Of a DNA stretch of 64,000 bases, positions 40,401-55,400 are shown in pieces. Position 1 is the stretch's first letter, and every line of letters starts with the position of its first letter. The stretch is from the NCBI GenBank assembly GCA_013398175.1, contig VZRZ01002329.1, positions 131,230 to 195,229 of the forward strand. Direction: 5' to 3'. The position numbers were made by a program, and so were the translations under genes. The stretch is from Climacteris rufus (taxonomy: Eukaryota > Chordata > Aves > Passeriformes > Climacteridae). The notes under the pieces were generated by a model. That model worked only from the letters and a program-made list of their open reading frames with translations, searched no databases and was not told where the DNA came from.

Positions 40401-43400
40401 AGACCTGCTGTGTGCCTGCCTGGATCTCTGGACCACCTCTCCAATAAAAGGACTTTATAAATTCAAATATTGTCCCAATGTTCTAAAAAAAATTGTTAAT
40501 TTTTTATAGATTGTCTTCTTTCTCCCTTTGATGAATCTGACTTAATGCCTTTCCTTCTCTCTGCATGGCCCTGCAAGCCAAAGAAATATCTTCCCATAGG
40601 AGTGAAAACTTGTGAGCACCTGTGTACCTGTGAGCAGGTTTGGAGGGGACACCAAGAGGTGGCAGTCAGGGACATGCAGGACTGCACAATGTGCTGGCAT
40701 TTGTTGGCCACACCTGGCATTTGAAAGCAATGGGCACTTAACGCTGTTTGGGTTTTTTAAGCCTTTTTTTGCATTATCTGTCCTGTTTAATGCTGTTGTA
40801 AGAGAAACAGCAGAAATGCTTAACTTAAAAAAACAGAGTTAATTCTTCCAATATTTGCCGTGATCTGAAAAGAGAGACAAAAATTAAAAATGTAACAGTG
40901 AAAGAGCATCTCAGTTTTCCAGGAGCTGACTTTTTATTTGGATGAAATGTGGATTCCCATCCAGACTGAAGTGTGAACCATTTTGAGGGACACCCTTCCC
41001 CAATGGGTAAAAACCATGACTCATGAAGAGCCACTTGCTGAAAGCTGCTGATCTTCTGCTTAGGTGTCCTCAGAGTATTTCCCACTTACCTCAGGTGCAG
41101 AATAGGAGATGCCTGTCTGTGTCTCCCTAGTGACTTCTAAGTTTGAACATTTGAAGAACATCTAAATTTGCTGTTGTCAAAACCCCATCTGTGGAAGTGC
41201 TCGACATATTTTTAAATGCTTAATAAATTTGCACCACGATTCACACATTGAAAGCCCCAGCAAGCAGACACGTTGTTAGCAATAATTACTGCTCTGTGGA
41301 ACAGTGAGTACAAAGAGAATAAGGTTCTACTGGGGGTGAAATCATACAGTTCAGATGTGTGAGACTTATTAGATCATCAAATGCATTGTCTTTCCAGTGC
41401 AAACTTGTTCTCCATGGCGTATTCTCCAAAGCATTCTTCAGCTTAGTTTGAACAGACTCATCCCAGTCCGTGATTACTCCTTTGAAGCAACTGACCTTTG
41501 TTTTCTTTGCCTTCTAAAAATATCCATTTGTATTCCTATCCATATCTCCTCAGACAACTGCTATTTTACTGTGAACATTTTTCAGTGTATTGCAGTAATG
41601 TAAACCAAATGCTACATGAATACTCCTGTCTTACTGTTTCCTTCTTCCAAGGTAAAGACCAATTTAGGAATATAAATTTCACTCTAATTATTTTCTTCTG
41701 TATTCCTTCTCTCTATACAGAGGGAATAGAGGAGGAAATTACTGAACGCAAAACAACATAATTCTGTATAAAACACCCAGAGACTGCAGCATTAAAATAA
41801 GAGGGCACATTACAAGTGAAATATATGTTATTGGGCTATTCAGTGGTTTGGGTTTAGTCCACAGCTTTGCAGAAGCCAACAGCAAAAGAAATAACATCAA
41901 ACTAGATGGAGACTGTAAACTCTCCTACATTGCTGTTTGCTTTTGTTTTACAGTATTGTGTGTCTAGAAGCCAGAAAACATGGAGCTGGGATTAGAGGAT
42001 AATTTGGATCTGCAGGAAATGGAACTTTGTCTGTTACTTAATTAACTAATAAATAACATAGAGTAACCTTCATGGAAAAGCAGCAGTAGCAACACAGTAA
42101 GTTTATATTAATAAATGATACAGCAGTAGAGCTGTGAGCTGTTTTAACAGCGGCCTGGGAGTGAACACACAGCAGCCGAGATGGGAGAATTTCCAGTGAT
42201 TAGATACAGATCAGAAGCATTCAAACCTGGATTGAAACAGGCAGTTAAACAAAAAGGTGTATTTATGACATTGGCAGCCTTTCTCATCGAAGGTAGAGGG
42301 TGTATAAATGTTTCCTTGCAGTTTTTTTTATGTAAATACAACCAATACTTGAAAGCAACCTGGTGGAAAAACAAGAACCAGGTTGCCCCCTCATCTGAGT
42401 CTTAAATTCCCAACCTGAACTTCTCAGTCTATAGCTTGGTTCTCAAATCTGCTTTTGTGTATTCTCGCAATGAATTATAATCTAAACATTTAAAATCCCC
42501 TGTGGAATCAGAGATACCTCTCTTTGCTAAATGCAATTAAAATGATAACATTTTTATTTCTCCTCTGACTTGTCTAGTAAAATACATCCCCCACTAAATT
42601 TCAGAAAGAAAATATCGGGTAAGACTTTTATTGAAGAGTTGGGTTTCTTTCTTAATGAACCATCACACAATTACTTAATCCACTCAGAACTATTTGGAAA
42701 AAAAAGATCTACAAGGAAAAAAATAATTAAAAAATACATTTGAAGTGTTGCCAGGACCTACAATTGTAGTAACTCAGTTATGGTAGTCTGTAGCATGGTA
42801 TTATGAAGACAAATGGATGACTGTTATTTGTAATCATCAGGGTTTTCCAGAAGATTAAACATATGAAAGCAAAGCTTCCTAAGTAATTCCCTAGGAGATT
42901 TCATCATATCACAGAGCAGGTTCAAAAGCAACAGCTGATCTAATTCCAAAAGCTCTTAAACTCACTGTACATTCCAGTGTATTCTTCCTGGTATTTCTGT
43001 AAGCTTGTTTTCTTCAGCCCCTGCAATGCAAAGCACAGGGCAAAAGGCAGAGCCTGAATGAACAGACTTGGGCAAAGGATCTGCCTGGAATGTGGGCAAT
43101 GTCCCCTCCCAGATCCCATGGGAGCAGTAGGACACAGCCTTGTTCTTCCAGCTCCTCTGGGTTCTGAGGCTTTTGCCTGCATTGTTCAAATAACCTCAGA
43201 CATTTTATGATTTCCCTGTTTTTTACACCTCCTTTTCACTCATCCTGCACTCTCCTTGAGCCAGCCTGAGCAGCATGAGCAGGATATCCCACATAGGAAA
43301 CACTCTGGGAACACCAAGGTGTCTGGACACCAGGTTTGAGCCCCAGCTCTGTCCTCACCCAGCTTTAATTCATTCAGTTCAGAGACTGATTCTGCTCCCA

Positions 43401-46400
43401 CAGCACAGGAGTGGTTGTAGGCAGATTCAAAGATCCTCCTCAAACAGTGTCCAGCTCTTTATTGACAGCTCCACAACAAATGGGGCAAGCAGAGATCACA
43501 GAATTGGCATTAACCAGAGTGTGGCAGAGGGAATCATGGCACAGAATGGAAAAATGCCTGGGTAGGCCCTCAGCCTGTGTGTGACAGCATGGCCATGCTG
43601 ACTTCCAGCCCTGTCAGCCAGTCCGGCTAATTTATGTTAATTAACAATTGAGATCAGGCCTTTGTATTATATGAAGTGAAAGCCATTATTTGGGGTTTTC
43701 AATCATATCCAGCAGCTTATCTCAGATCCTTGATCAAACTCCTCAGATTCCACTGAGGTTGATAAATACCAGGATCAAATTTCAGAGTCAAAGTGATGTC
43801 AAAGAAATTCTTACTTTTCCTGCAAAGTTTGTCTTGATTCCTTAGCAGATTAATGAGATAAAAGGGATTGCCATCAGTAATATCTTTAAGGCAAGTTCCA
43901 AAGGTTCTCCTGTGATGATGCCATCCTGATTTATCCAAAATTAACTACTGTGCAATGCTAGCATTACAAGCAATAATGAGGTTTTTATGTGGTTGTAGGT
44001 TGTGTTGCTCAAGCTGACTCCATTGTGTGGTACTGTCCCATGTGGGGTCCCACAGCCTTTCAGGCACAGAAGGAAATGTTCTGAGCTAAACACATTTTCT
44101 GTATTGTTGTTATTTATTATTTAAGCAAAAGGAGTTAGGAAATCATCAACAGAGTTGTCTGTGCTCAGTTTTGAGAGTGGGGTTAATTACTGGAGCAGTG
44201 GAATTTTATAAGAACCAGGCACTAGTGTCAGATTCTCTAAAGGAGGGATTTTCTGCATGTTGTTTGCAACTGCTTCTGTTCTGGGCTGCTATGTCAGTAA
44301 AACAATTTATACTAAGAATATTTTTAGATGTTCCATCACTTACTCCTTGTTGACTGGGAAGGTGGCCTGAAAGACCTGAGATAAGCACTAACTCTAGACA
44401 GGAAAAGCTGTACCATGAAAAAAAGCCTTCTCTAATAGCACAAAAAGGCATGTAAGAGATAGAATAAATAATCTTTATTTTCAGTACCAAGACCACCTGC
44501 AAGTGATAATGTTTGCATGAATTTTAAGTGGAGAAACAACATTTTCTTGCAATATCTCCTTTCCCTTTCCAAGCACCATAGACAAATACTTGAAGTTGCT
44601 ATGGTTACAATGGGTTGTGGCAGACTGTGCATCACTGTGATGGTGACAAATTTGCATGTTAAGAACAAAGGCTGCATCTTTTCAATTCAGCCAGATGATT
44701 TTAGCTCTAAGTATTTCTATGATTTTAAATCAATTGATGCAACTTGACATAGCAGTCATATTAGGTGAAGAAAAATGAAAATGTCATGGTAGTTTAACTT
44801 TTCAGTTTAAAATAAATCCCTTTGCAATGAAGCATTATTCCAGTTAGAAGTTTATTTTAAGAAAATAAATAGTACTTTTCAACAACCCATATAGAACAGC
44901 CGTTTTTATATATGCTTTAAAAAGAATGCCAAGCTGTTGCCTTGGCTCTTGAGCTATTAAAGGCACAGTCTGTTTCTCATGAATGAAGATTGGCTGAGAT
45001 TCGAACTCTCTCCTAGTTTTGATCCACTCTGTTTCAAAATCTTATCTTCCCATTGCTTTGTGCAAGTATTTTTCATTATGGATTGGCATGACATCCACTG
45101 GAATCCTTAGTGTCTTCCATTTGGAGGCAGCCAATTCCCCCCTTTTGATCCAAAACAGTTGTTAACTGTCTAAAGTATTTCTTTCTATGAAAAAAAAAAA
45201 AAAGAGCTATCCTTGAAACATTTTAGTGGAAACTAATTTGTAGGGAAAAACAAATCAATAGGTGTGTAGGGTACAGAGGGAGAAAGAGTGTGCCTGTGTG
45301 TGTGCACATTCTAGCTTTCAGATGTTTTCATCCAACTAATTTCAAGGGTTAAGAGCGAGATAGTGTGCTAAAGTGATTCCAGATGGGCCAATATTAATAT
45401 CTTTCTTTTCCTGATGAATGAGAAGGTATGACCTAGTTAGAAAACTGCTAAAATTACAGGCGCCACAGAGGCTTCAGCTGGTGCCCTACCACATAGATAT
45501 TTATCCTTACCTCTGCAATTATGGTGCTGATGAGCTGCTCGAACCTGCTGAAGGAGGCGTTCCAGGGCCTCAGTGTGTCCCCTGTGCCGAGGTTCTCTTC
45601 CACTGCAGTCTTTCCAGTCTATTGAACAAAGGAAATAAACAGAAATTAAACACAAAGGTGCAGGAGAAGGTCTAAAAATATTTTCTTGCCTCTGATACTT
45701 CTTGGCTTTAGAGGAGTTTTACATCTCAGCAGGCGGGAGCAGTTGTTTTTAAGTCTGTTGTTACTTGTACACCAAGTTTTCTTTGCCTTGTGCCAGCTGG
45801 GTAATTAATCATGATGATTATTAACAAAGTGCTCACAAACAGCTCTGAGAAGCTCCTGTAGTGACTGACTTGCCAGTGGCTGTTTCCCTTCATGAATGGG
45901 CTCTGTGGCCGCAGTCAGAGCTGCTCTCAGCCTGCCCTGGCACCCAGTCCCTCACCAAGGTCACACAACTGCTCCTTCTGCCTCTCCTTCCCACATGGGA
46001 GGCTCCAGGATCACCCCCAGTTCTGTAGGAAACTGCAAAGCAGAGAATGGACACCTTACTACACCCAGAGCTTGCCCTGTAGCCAGAGAAACATGCTTGG
46101 AGTAAAATCACTTCTGGAGATGTGCTCCCAGCAGAGGCCTGAACAAACGCTGGCAGCTCCTGCCCTGGAGCCCACGGGCTGCTCAGCACTGCACTCCTGA
46201 GGCAAAAACCTGCTGTGTCCTCCCCACACACCTCCAGCCTCCAGCAGACTTTGTTTTCACTCACTCGCTGCTAATGACAATCTCAGTCTTGATTTTAAAA
46301 AAACCAGACTCATCACAAATAGGAAGAAGGAACTGTGTGTATCAGAGTGGAGCTCTTTAATTCCAGACTTGGCTGTTCCCATACTTTGATTATAATGAGA

Positions 46401-49400
46401 AAAGCGTATTGCACCCGTTTCCTGACCCAAAGGGATGGTGGATCAAGGAATTAAGAAATCTGTCTGCACAGGAGACAAGCTCCCATCTTGCTGGCACGGA
46501 GGCCGTGTACGTACTCACAGCCACCAGCAGTTTGCTCACTCACTAAATATACAGATCTAGTTTCTAGTGCAAGTTTGGAGTCAAGCATTCCTTCCAATGG
46601 GCTCACTATGCCAGGGATATAAATACCTGTTTATTTACATTTAGTGTAGCAGCCAGAGTAAGCCCCATGAAAGGCTGGAAAGAGAAGACATTTGGTATCC
46701 CGACAGCCTGTGGGCAGTGTGACAGCTGCAGAGGGGCTGTCCTGGGTGCTCTGTGCTCCTGCAGGCATCAGGGCCAGCTGCATTTACTGCTCTGCATGGG
46801 GAAAATGTCCTCAGATCTCCTGTGGAGACTGGAACTCACCACTCTCAAAGTGCTTTGGTGTTATCAGACTGGTGGAGTTCCAATCAATCTCCTGATTTCT
46901 CTATCCCAGTGGTTTCCAAGCTTTTTGAACCTCCAGTTTGCTTAAAAAAGACGCAGAAACCAGATCAGCTTCCCTCATCGTCCATCACTCGCCTGCTAAT
47001 GAATAAACCTGGGAGTGTTACTATCTGCTGGGATTTCACAAAGCAGATGCACAACGTTGGCCACCACTTTCCAGGCTGCTACTGTGTGTGGGGGAGAGAG
47101 GAGGACAGTGGCAAGTGCTCAGTGTCATGGTACACAGACACATTTTCAAGGATGTCACTGACCTTGGGTGCTCTGGGATTGGACTGGATCAGCATCAGGC
47201 CCTGAAGCTTTCCTTTCCCTTGCATATTCTTCTGGCTGCTGTTACAGACAACTCTGTAGACCATTAATGTATTCCCATTTAAATTTTATCTTAGGGCCAT
47301 ATGTTGTTATGCAACACGGGTGCAATGTCAGATTGCTGCCTCCTTGCCAAGCACAAATCTGCTAGTTTTCTGAAACAGTGGTGAAGGCAGTCGTGAGTAA
47401 GGAAGTTCTGTCCCCAGTAACTGTAATGATAAATAACATCTTGTCTCTCTGATGTGAGTATTACTTAATGAAAAAATGTGCATTTAGGCTCTACTGGTCT
47501 TACTTGTAAAGCTTAAGCCTGTGTCACTAAGGTTATTTAATGAAAATTCTACATTCTTGACAGCTCTCTCTAAACAGTGAGCTGAGTCTGCCTAATGCTT
47601 CTGTGTTCACCAACAAAGAAAACATACATACTCATGAAGGAACATGTTTCTGCCATAAACTCACAAAAATCCCATATGTATCAAGTGATGCTCCTGCTTT
47701 CCTACAGGGAAATCCCAAAGACTCCTTTTGTTACCCTGGCTGCCTTTCAGTGAAGCAGCCCTCTGTGACTGTCCCTCAGGAGGCACCTCAGGAGTGCTCC
47801 CATGGATGGTACCAGGGCTGCACTGAGCTCTGAGCAGCTGCTCGTGACAACATGGCCCTAAACCCAGCAATTCTAGAACTTTCTGTACTCTAGCACCCAG
47901 AATTCCTGAGACTCTGTACAAGGGGAAGGAATGGAATTCTCTCCATAGGTTTTGTGTTGATCCACTGAAATCTGCAGGAAGACTTTCCTTACACCCCAGA
48001 ACCTTTGGAACTGGCACATAATGTCAGCTTTCAGAAGGTTAATAACAGGGGGCTATAAAAAGGGAAGACAATGCAACATGCTCAAAGCAAAATTCACATC
48101 ATACAAAGCTGCAGTCTCAAATACCACCTGTCTTCCCAGGAGTGCTCCTTCTTTGGGAATATTTAGCTGAGTAACTAGCAGCTACTGTGAAAGAATCTGT
48201 CCCCCAGCTGATGTAAATTTTGGGTTTGTGGGGCCAAATCCTCTGCAGTTATACCTGGCTATAGTCAAGGTAATTGCACATCAGGTTATTCAGTTATCCA
48301 CAGTAGATTTTTTCCCCATGATTGTAGCCCATTTTTGTCTTCAAACAGAATATTTCTTTAGCCTAGTTCTGTCTGGTATTGTTCTGGTGCAAACACAAGA
48401 ACAGATTTGAAGCAAAATGGGACAATGGTTCTGCAAGAGCCCTATTTATCCATTATGACTACTGAGAGTAAGTACAGCTTGTTATATTTTCTCACATTAG
48501 CATGCAAGGTTATTAAATTGCTACATTAGCCTAATAAAAACTAGTGTTAATGCAATAAAAAGAAAAGTCCCACTTTACTGCATTAATCAATACAAGGGGA
48601 GCTGTAATACACTGAGCCAGTTTGGCAGGGAACACTAATTCTGGAAAAGCAACTAACAATGCACTGTGATTATAATAGATTAAAAATTACTCATGACAAA
48701 TCATAGCCCTAATGGAGTCTGAGAAAACCTGTCAGAGGTTGGAAAAGGAAGATATTTGGACATTTCTGGAACATTTACAGGCTACATCCTATCAACAGGA
48801 GTGTCCACACTGGGGTATTTCACATACAGGATGATGTAAGAATGGTCCAGTGAACAGGATCTGTAATGCTACGAGGCAGAAGATAAAATTACATGAGACA
48901 CATGTAAATGTTTTGCTTCTGGCAGCCCAGAATCAGGTTTTGACCCCTTCATGTACTGAAAAATGAAGCTCCATATATCAGAACTCTCTTAAGAGAAATA
49001 AAGGTTAAAATATTCCTCTTTTTTTTTTAAGTGTTAATGAACAGACAACAATGTTCTGTCAAAGGACTGGAGAAGAATAAAAGCTAATACATAAATATAC
49101 ATATATGATTATTTTGCCTATTTTTGGGGGGTTGCAAGGAATTTAGTTTTAATATTTATTTCATTCCTAGATGACACGACAATTGCATCACAAACTCCAA
49201 CATCCCTGAGCAAACTGGGAGGGCAGACAAACTCAACCTACTTGAAGGAGAAGCATGTTCAGGAGTAGATTTGCGTGGTGGTCCCCATCCTCTCATGTTG
49301 TATGCTGAAACACGGACATAATACCTCTGGCCCTGCAAATGGAAACACCTGGAGTCAAAACTATCACTGGATTGAAAATCTTGGCTGTAACAACTGCAAA

Positions 49401-52400
49401 GCAGTCCCTCATAAAGATTTTTCTCATTGAGAAACTTAAATAGCTTCAATAACTTAAATGCACTATGATAGATTGAAACATATTACAAAGATTTGAGGAC
49501 AAGCTTTGAGGCACAGTTCTGTTCAGTGTAAAACAGATAAATAACAAAAATGAAAATGATTGCCACCAACATGTGCACTCCTGGAAAAAGGAGAAGAGAA
49601 AGAGTCATCAGAGTCAGGTCTAGATCTCTCAAGAGCCTTTGATGTGCACTAAGATTATCATCTGATCCAGAAACAGCAGCTTTTGCTCCTGTCCTTCCTG
49701 ATTTCCCCCGAGAATGATAACTCATAAAGTGGTTCATGCTGTCTATTCCTTTGTGACTTTTGGATTGTGGATAGCACACATATCGTGCTTAATCACTGGA
49801 ACACGTTGCTACAAGAAAGGCACTGCAGTGATTTCCAAGGGGTGGGGATGCAGATCTCCTGTCTTTGTATCACTGGGGGATTGGGCCATCAAGGTCTAAG
49901 TGAGCCCTCTGGCACTCACCGTCCTGAGACCTGTGATGAAGCACCTTAAGGACTGAAGATTATCCATAATTATTTCACCAGCCAAAGGAGAAAAGTCTTC
50001 TGAAGAGCTCCATTCCACTAGGAAACAAATAGCAGGAGAAAATCAAGTCAGATACCAGTCCAAGTAAAAGAAACCAAAGTACTTGAATCACTCACAGGTT
50101 AACTTTTCTCCCAGCAGTTTCCAGTCCACGTGGATATAAAACTCATGTTTAACAGTAGAGTTTAGCAAATACACAGTAATTAAATGATATCTCTCTGTAT
50201 GTGAGACAATACCAAAATATTGTTGAAAAGCTTTTCAGGAAAGAATGCTTAAAAAGAGACTGCAATAGAAATTACTTTGAGTCACCACTGCCCTCATTTA
50301 AACCATTTCCTTTTAAAGAAAGAGAAGTAGTGGAAAAGAGGTGGAGGAATTGGACCTGTTAATTCCATTTGGCAGTTGAACATCCTAACCAACAAAAAGC
50401 ACTGGTTTGCATAGGGAGTCATGGGCAGAGAGTCTTTTTGGCTCCACAGGCCCACGAAACTTTCATCACCTACCCTTGGCTAATTGGGATAGAGACATCC
50501 TCTGCAGACAAGACACTCACTGGAGCCTCCTGGTTGGTTTCAGTGGGTTCTGGCTCTGCTGGCCAGGCCTGGTGCTGCTGTGGTCACTGCAATTAAAGAG
50601 CTCCACCATGACCTGTTAACCTGCATCCATTTTTGGAGGGAGTTCAGTGGTTTTGGGCTGATAGACCCTTCCCATCTTTCCTGCAGCCCGAATTGCAATG
50701 GGCACCTTCACCAGAAGTGCTTCCACCACTCCTATTCCTACTGAATTCAGGGGTTATGCAATTAGCAGTCCTGCTGTCCATACTCTTCCTCTGTACTTGC
50801 AAAAATTAATGTGCACATAAAATAGCATCAAGCAGACCATGAGAAACTACTGCATGATTAAAAAAAAAAGAATATATGCAAGTGGGGAACTGACAGCTGC
50901 AGGTAGGAAAACGGCATTTTTCTTAAAGTATTCCTTATCAATGAGAGGTGCCATGATTAGAGGTGAAGTGAATCCTGGAGATTGTCCCTTCAGATTCAAA
51001 CTTCCATGAAAACCTATCAAAACCATAGCGAAATTAATATCTTGAATTATTTCACAGTAAAAATTGGGAAATCTCATTAATTTCTTGGATTTACACCAAA
51101 GCAGAGAATTCAATGCAAAGCTTTCTTTTTAAGGTCACAGACCAGATTTTAGACACTTTGTTTGTATATTCATTAGTACTGAAGTCAATAATTTGGAATA
51201 GATCAGAGGATATAGGTATTCTAATTTCAGCTATCAGAATTTTCATCTTCTGGCAGTGTCACACTGGTATTTTCACATTAAAAGAAAACGGCTTCAGAGA
51301 ATTATTTTGTTCAGCATATACAACATTTAACTGCCAACACATTTTTCCAAAATAGCCAAGTATCAATAGCACAACTCATTTTTCCCTTCTCCCCTAATCG
51401 CTCCTTTTCTATGATTGCAGTTTGTGAATGCACAGCATGCTCTGCAACATTTTTGTGTTAGCTGCAGTGAAGAGAATATTGGGTTTTTATGTTCTCTGTG
51501 AATTTTTTCACTGTGTATTTTTCTAGTTTTCCACGGGTTTTAAATACCTAATTACTGCCACCTTTAGTGGGAGCTATCTCTGCATATTAGGAAAACATAG
51601 AGACTGTTGCAGTACCATATTGTAGGGTTTTGTTGACAACTTAATTACAGGAATACTTAAAAGTAGCATTGAACTTGATGGCCTGTCAGAGTTTCCATTG
51701 TACACCGTGATTTTCAAGGTTTCTAACTCCACTTTTATTAAATCACACACACTGTACTGCAGACACTGTACACATGCTGCAAACTTAGACATGTTTTCAG
51801 TTTTCCAGAGGGATAAACCAGAAGGAGAAACCCCGCTCAAACCACTGAACATGTTGACAACAGGCTCTCAGTCACTTCAGACACTATTTTTCTTTTCAAA
51901 GATTCATGTAAAGCAAGACAGCGTCACTCAAGACAGATTCTGCCAGCAAATCCTGCCTTCACTGGCATCCCCAGGCACACCTGAGTGTCCCACTCTGAGA
52001 CAGGGGCAGTGGTCAGGTCACACTTGAGGCAGCACAAAACAAAAGCCAAGGGTGAAAGAAGTTGCTTTAAACCACTTTTGATCTTCCCAAATTTTTAACT
52101 GTTCTATGGACTGGAGGCTGCCCAAACACAAACTGGTACTTCAAGAGGCATATTTAAATTTGGGTAGCTTACACAAATAAACATTGCAGCCCTGCTCTTG
52201 ATGTGGGTCCCCTTCCACTTGCATTCGGCATTTAGAGGAGTGCTCCCAATATTTACAGATCCTGGCACAGTGTCTGAAGAGGAGTTAATGCCTTAATCTA
52301 AACAGGATTGCACTCCTACCTGTTTGCAAGCCTGAGAGCATCAGGAACACCACGACACCGGTGTTGTGACTAACAAGCACTGCAGCTTGTTCCCAGAAGT

Positions 52401-55400
52401 AATCAAAGACTGCTGAGTTCAGAGCCAGAAGCTGAGCTTCCGAGGGGAGAACAGCCTGACACGGCCTTCAAAGCCATCCCAGCAACAGCAGGGAGGTTTG
52501 TGAGGTTGTGTGACAGCAAATCACAGCTTTGCTCTGCTGTTCTGGGACACAGTGCTGCCCCAGCTCGTGTTGTCAGTGAACCCCTGTGTGCAGGGCAGGT
52601 GCCCTCACCCACGTGCTGGGTGACACCGTGGTGTCCTGTCCCTCGTGGGAGAGTGGCCAAGCGCTTGTCCTGTGCTGAGGTGCTGAGGGTGCACCCCTGG
52701 GTGCCCCTTCAGTCCCCCTGCCCAGCCCAGCCTTCTCTGGCTGCCAGGCTGAGGCTCAGCTGTGCTTCTCCTCATGCAGCCAGGAGTGCCAGAATTTTGG
52801 TTTCTTTTAGCTTACCCAGTGGTGACTGAGCCCCGTGGAGCTGAAAACACAGGAATATGATATTAGCCTGTGGATCAGGGTATGGTTATCATGGTTGAGA
52901 ACCCCCCTTTTAAAGGATATTTACCTAACAAGATGGTGTCTCCAAAGTTACTCAAAACTTAATTTTCAAATATATTTATTTAAAAACCTCACTTTTGGAA
53001 AAAAACCCGTCCCCCAGTTTCAATAAAAATTTCCATAACTGAAAAATAAATATTTTTTCAACAGCTGTGTTGGAATAGTGCCTTCTTTTTCCCCTCGTTT
53101 CAAAGTATATCTGTCATAAAGAAACTCATAACAAGTTTTGGAATTTTCTTGCTTACTTATGATTTTAGCAAACTTTTTTCCTCCCATGATTTTACTGATT
53201 CAAGTGAGAAGAAGATGACACGATATAGCTTTAAAGAAATGCAAATCGACTGAAATAATTTATCACTTAGGTTTATATCTCCTGCTCTGCATTGCCAGAT
53301 TTCATCTCTCTACTGTAATGGTCATGTAAATATAATACATAATATTCTGCTATACTCATAAAACCTCCTAGAAGGATGTGGGGACCAGTTTTTCTATTTT
53401 ATAGATGGGAAAATGAAGTAAGGAGAGGTAAAGCATCTTATTCAGTCAGCAAGCCCCAAAACAAGAGTAAAATCAAAGAGTAAAAACAAGAGTAAAATCC
53501 ATGTGTTGCTCCCAGTTCCTGGCTCTGTGGGATATCTACAGCTTTTCTGGTGCCAATACAAAGCTACACATCCATGGTTTTACCCTGGTGATGAACCTGG
53601 ACCTAAAAATTATGTAATTTGTGCATGAGCAACAGAGCATGAAGATTTAGCTGAATCTTTCCTCCTTTGCGAGAGAGAATGTGCTGGGAGAGAGCAAACA
53701 GAAATCACCAACCATTTGTGTCACGCTGAAGTCCTTGGGACTTTAAGAAAGAACAAAAGGCTGCCTCACCTCAGCACGTAAATGCTGGATGTGAACACGC
53801 TCAAGCATAGAAAGCTGAGGATGAAGAGGGTCCTTTATAAGAGCCCAGGAACAGGAGCTGGTCTTGTAGACTGCACCAACTGTGCTGTAAAGGACCTGAA
53901 AGCTGTTGGGTGAATTAAGGATGGAGCATGTTCCAGTCCTGTTCTGAACACCCCAAAGGGCTGCTTTGTTGTGAACGCTGAATGTCTTTGCTGTTGCGGC
54001 TTTCCATCTGACACTTCATGTTATGTCAGAGCAGGGCTTTTTTGTGTGTTTAATATATTGGTGACTATGTGTTTTAATGAAGGTGCCCTGTATTCCAGAG
54101 CTAGCAAATGCACGATGTGTTGCTGCGGTCGCCAAGATAAGTAGTAATTTTTAAATAAACAGCAGTATAAACAGTTACATAAAACTCATGTAAATTGCTG
54201 GCACATAATTTTAGACTGGCTTAAGTTATGTAACTTACTTGTGGCCAAGTTTTTTTTTTTTCTTTTTTTTTTTTAATACTCAATGAATGTACTTTAAAAT
54301 AAAGGGAGAAGTTTATTTTCACCTGTTTCTTTTCCACTCTCTGTCTTTCTGTTACACTGGGCAAGCCTTAAACAGCTTATCAGAGAGATGGACAGACAGA
54401 CAACAGGCAAAGGGAAGGCACAAAACACCTCCTGGCCCTATTGTAGATTCATTCAGAGAAACACCTTCTCCTGAGTCAAGTAAATACCCTGAGCCACAGT
54501 AGAATTTGTCACTTCTCTTGACATTTGTTTTTCCTTGCACTTAAATTACTCACTGAATTGCTGAGTACATTAATTGGACCAAGGGACTGGAGTTGTGCTG
54601 CTACTTGTTGGGGTCTACAGAGTAGTGTACAGAGCTGGAATTCTGGGTTTTATTCCTGCATTTGCTACTGGCTTGCTGAGTGACCTTGGGCAATGCATTC
54701 TGTCACTCTGGCTTTTAACACAGGCTTAAGCAGCACAGGTTCTGTCTTCTGCCCATGTCCAGGGCCTGGGCTGAAGGACATGGTGGTCTTGGCTTGTGTT
54801 TCCAAGGACCTTCAAATAAATAATTGTGTTATTCATTAGCTTCCTTTGAAATATAAAACGGACAGAGAGCACCACCACAAACCACTTCACACCATCTTTT
54901 TCTGCCTGCTGGTCTTTACACAACAATTTTAATTGTTTACTCTCATAATGTCTTAACAGCTGGATTTAAGGATGTTAAACACTGCCATTCATGTGAATAA
55001 TATGAGGATGAAAGACCCTGAATAAATATTTATAAGAATCAAACATGTGAAGAGACCTGAACACTAGTGAAAAGTAGGAATCTGCTGGTGTAGAACATCA
55101 TCAGCTCTGATGGAGAACATCATTTGCAGTATTTGGTCAGCTCCTCCTTGCTGTCTTCAGCTGTTCTTTTCAGCCTGATTTAAGAAAGGAACCTAATTTT
55201 TTCAGATTTGAGTTCAGACTCTGTTCATGCCTCTCTCATGTTTGGAAATCCTCCAAAGAATGATAGGAGAAAGACAAGTCCTACCAGCTGTAGGGACCAC
55301 TGACAGCATAATGCTTCCATTAGGAAAAACAAATGTTTGGCACTGAGGAGTTTGTGCAAACACAGAAGTTAAAACAGTCATGGCCTGGGACTTGGATTTC

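Noticed and set aside
42181..42405. 74-codon plus-strand frame in the D-E intron
   Set aside because: No family match, no splice support and opposite strand to the host gene. At most a conserved non-coding element, which cannot be judged here.
45890..46264. Overlapping frames on both strands inside the C-D intron, possible nested gene
   Set aside because: Both strands are equally open because the stretch is GC-richer. No recognisable protein, promoter or splice sites.
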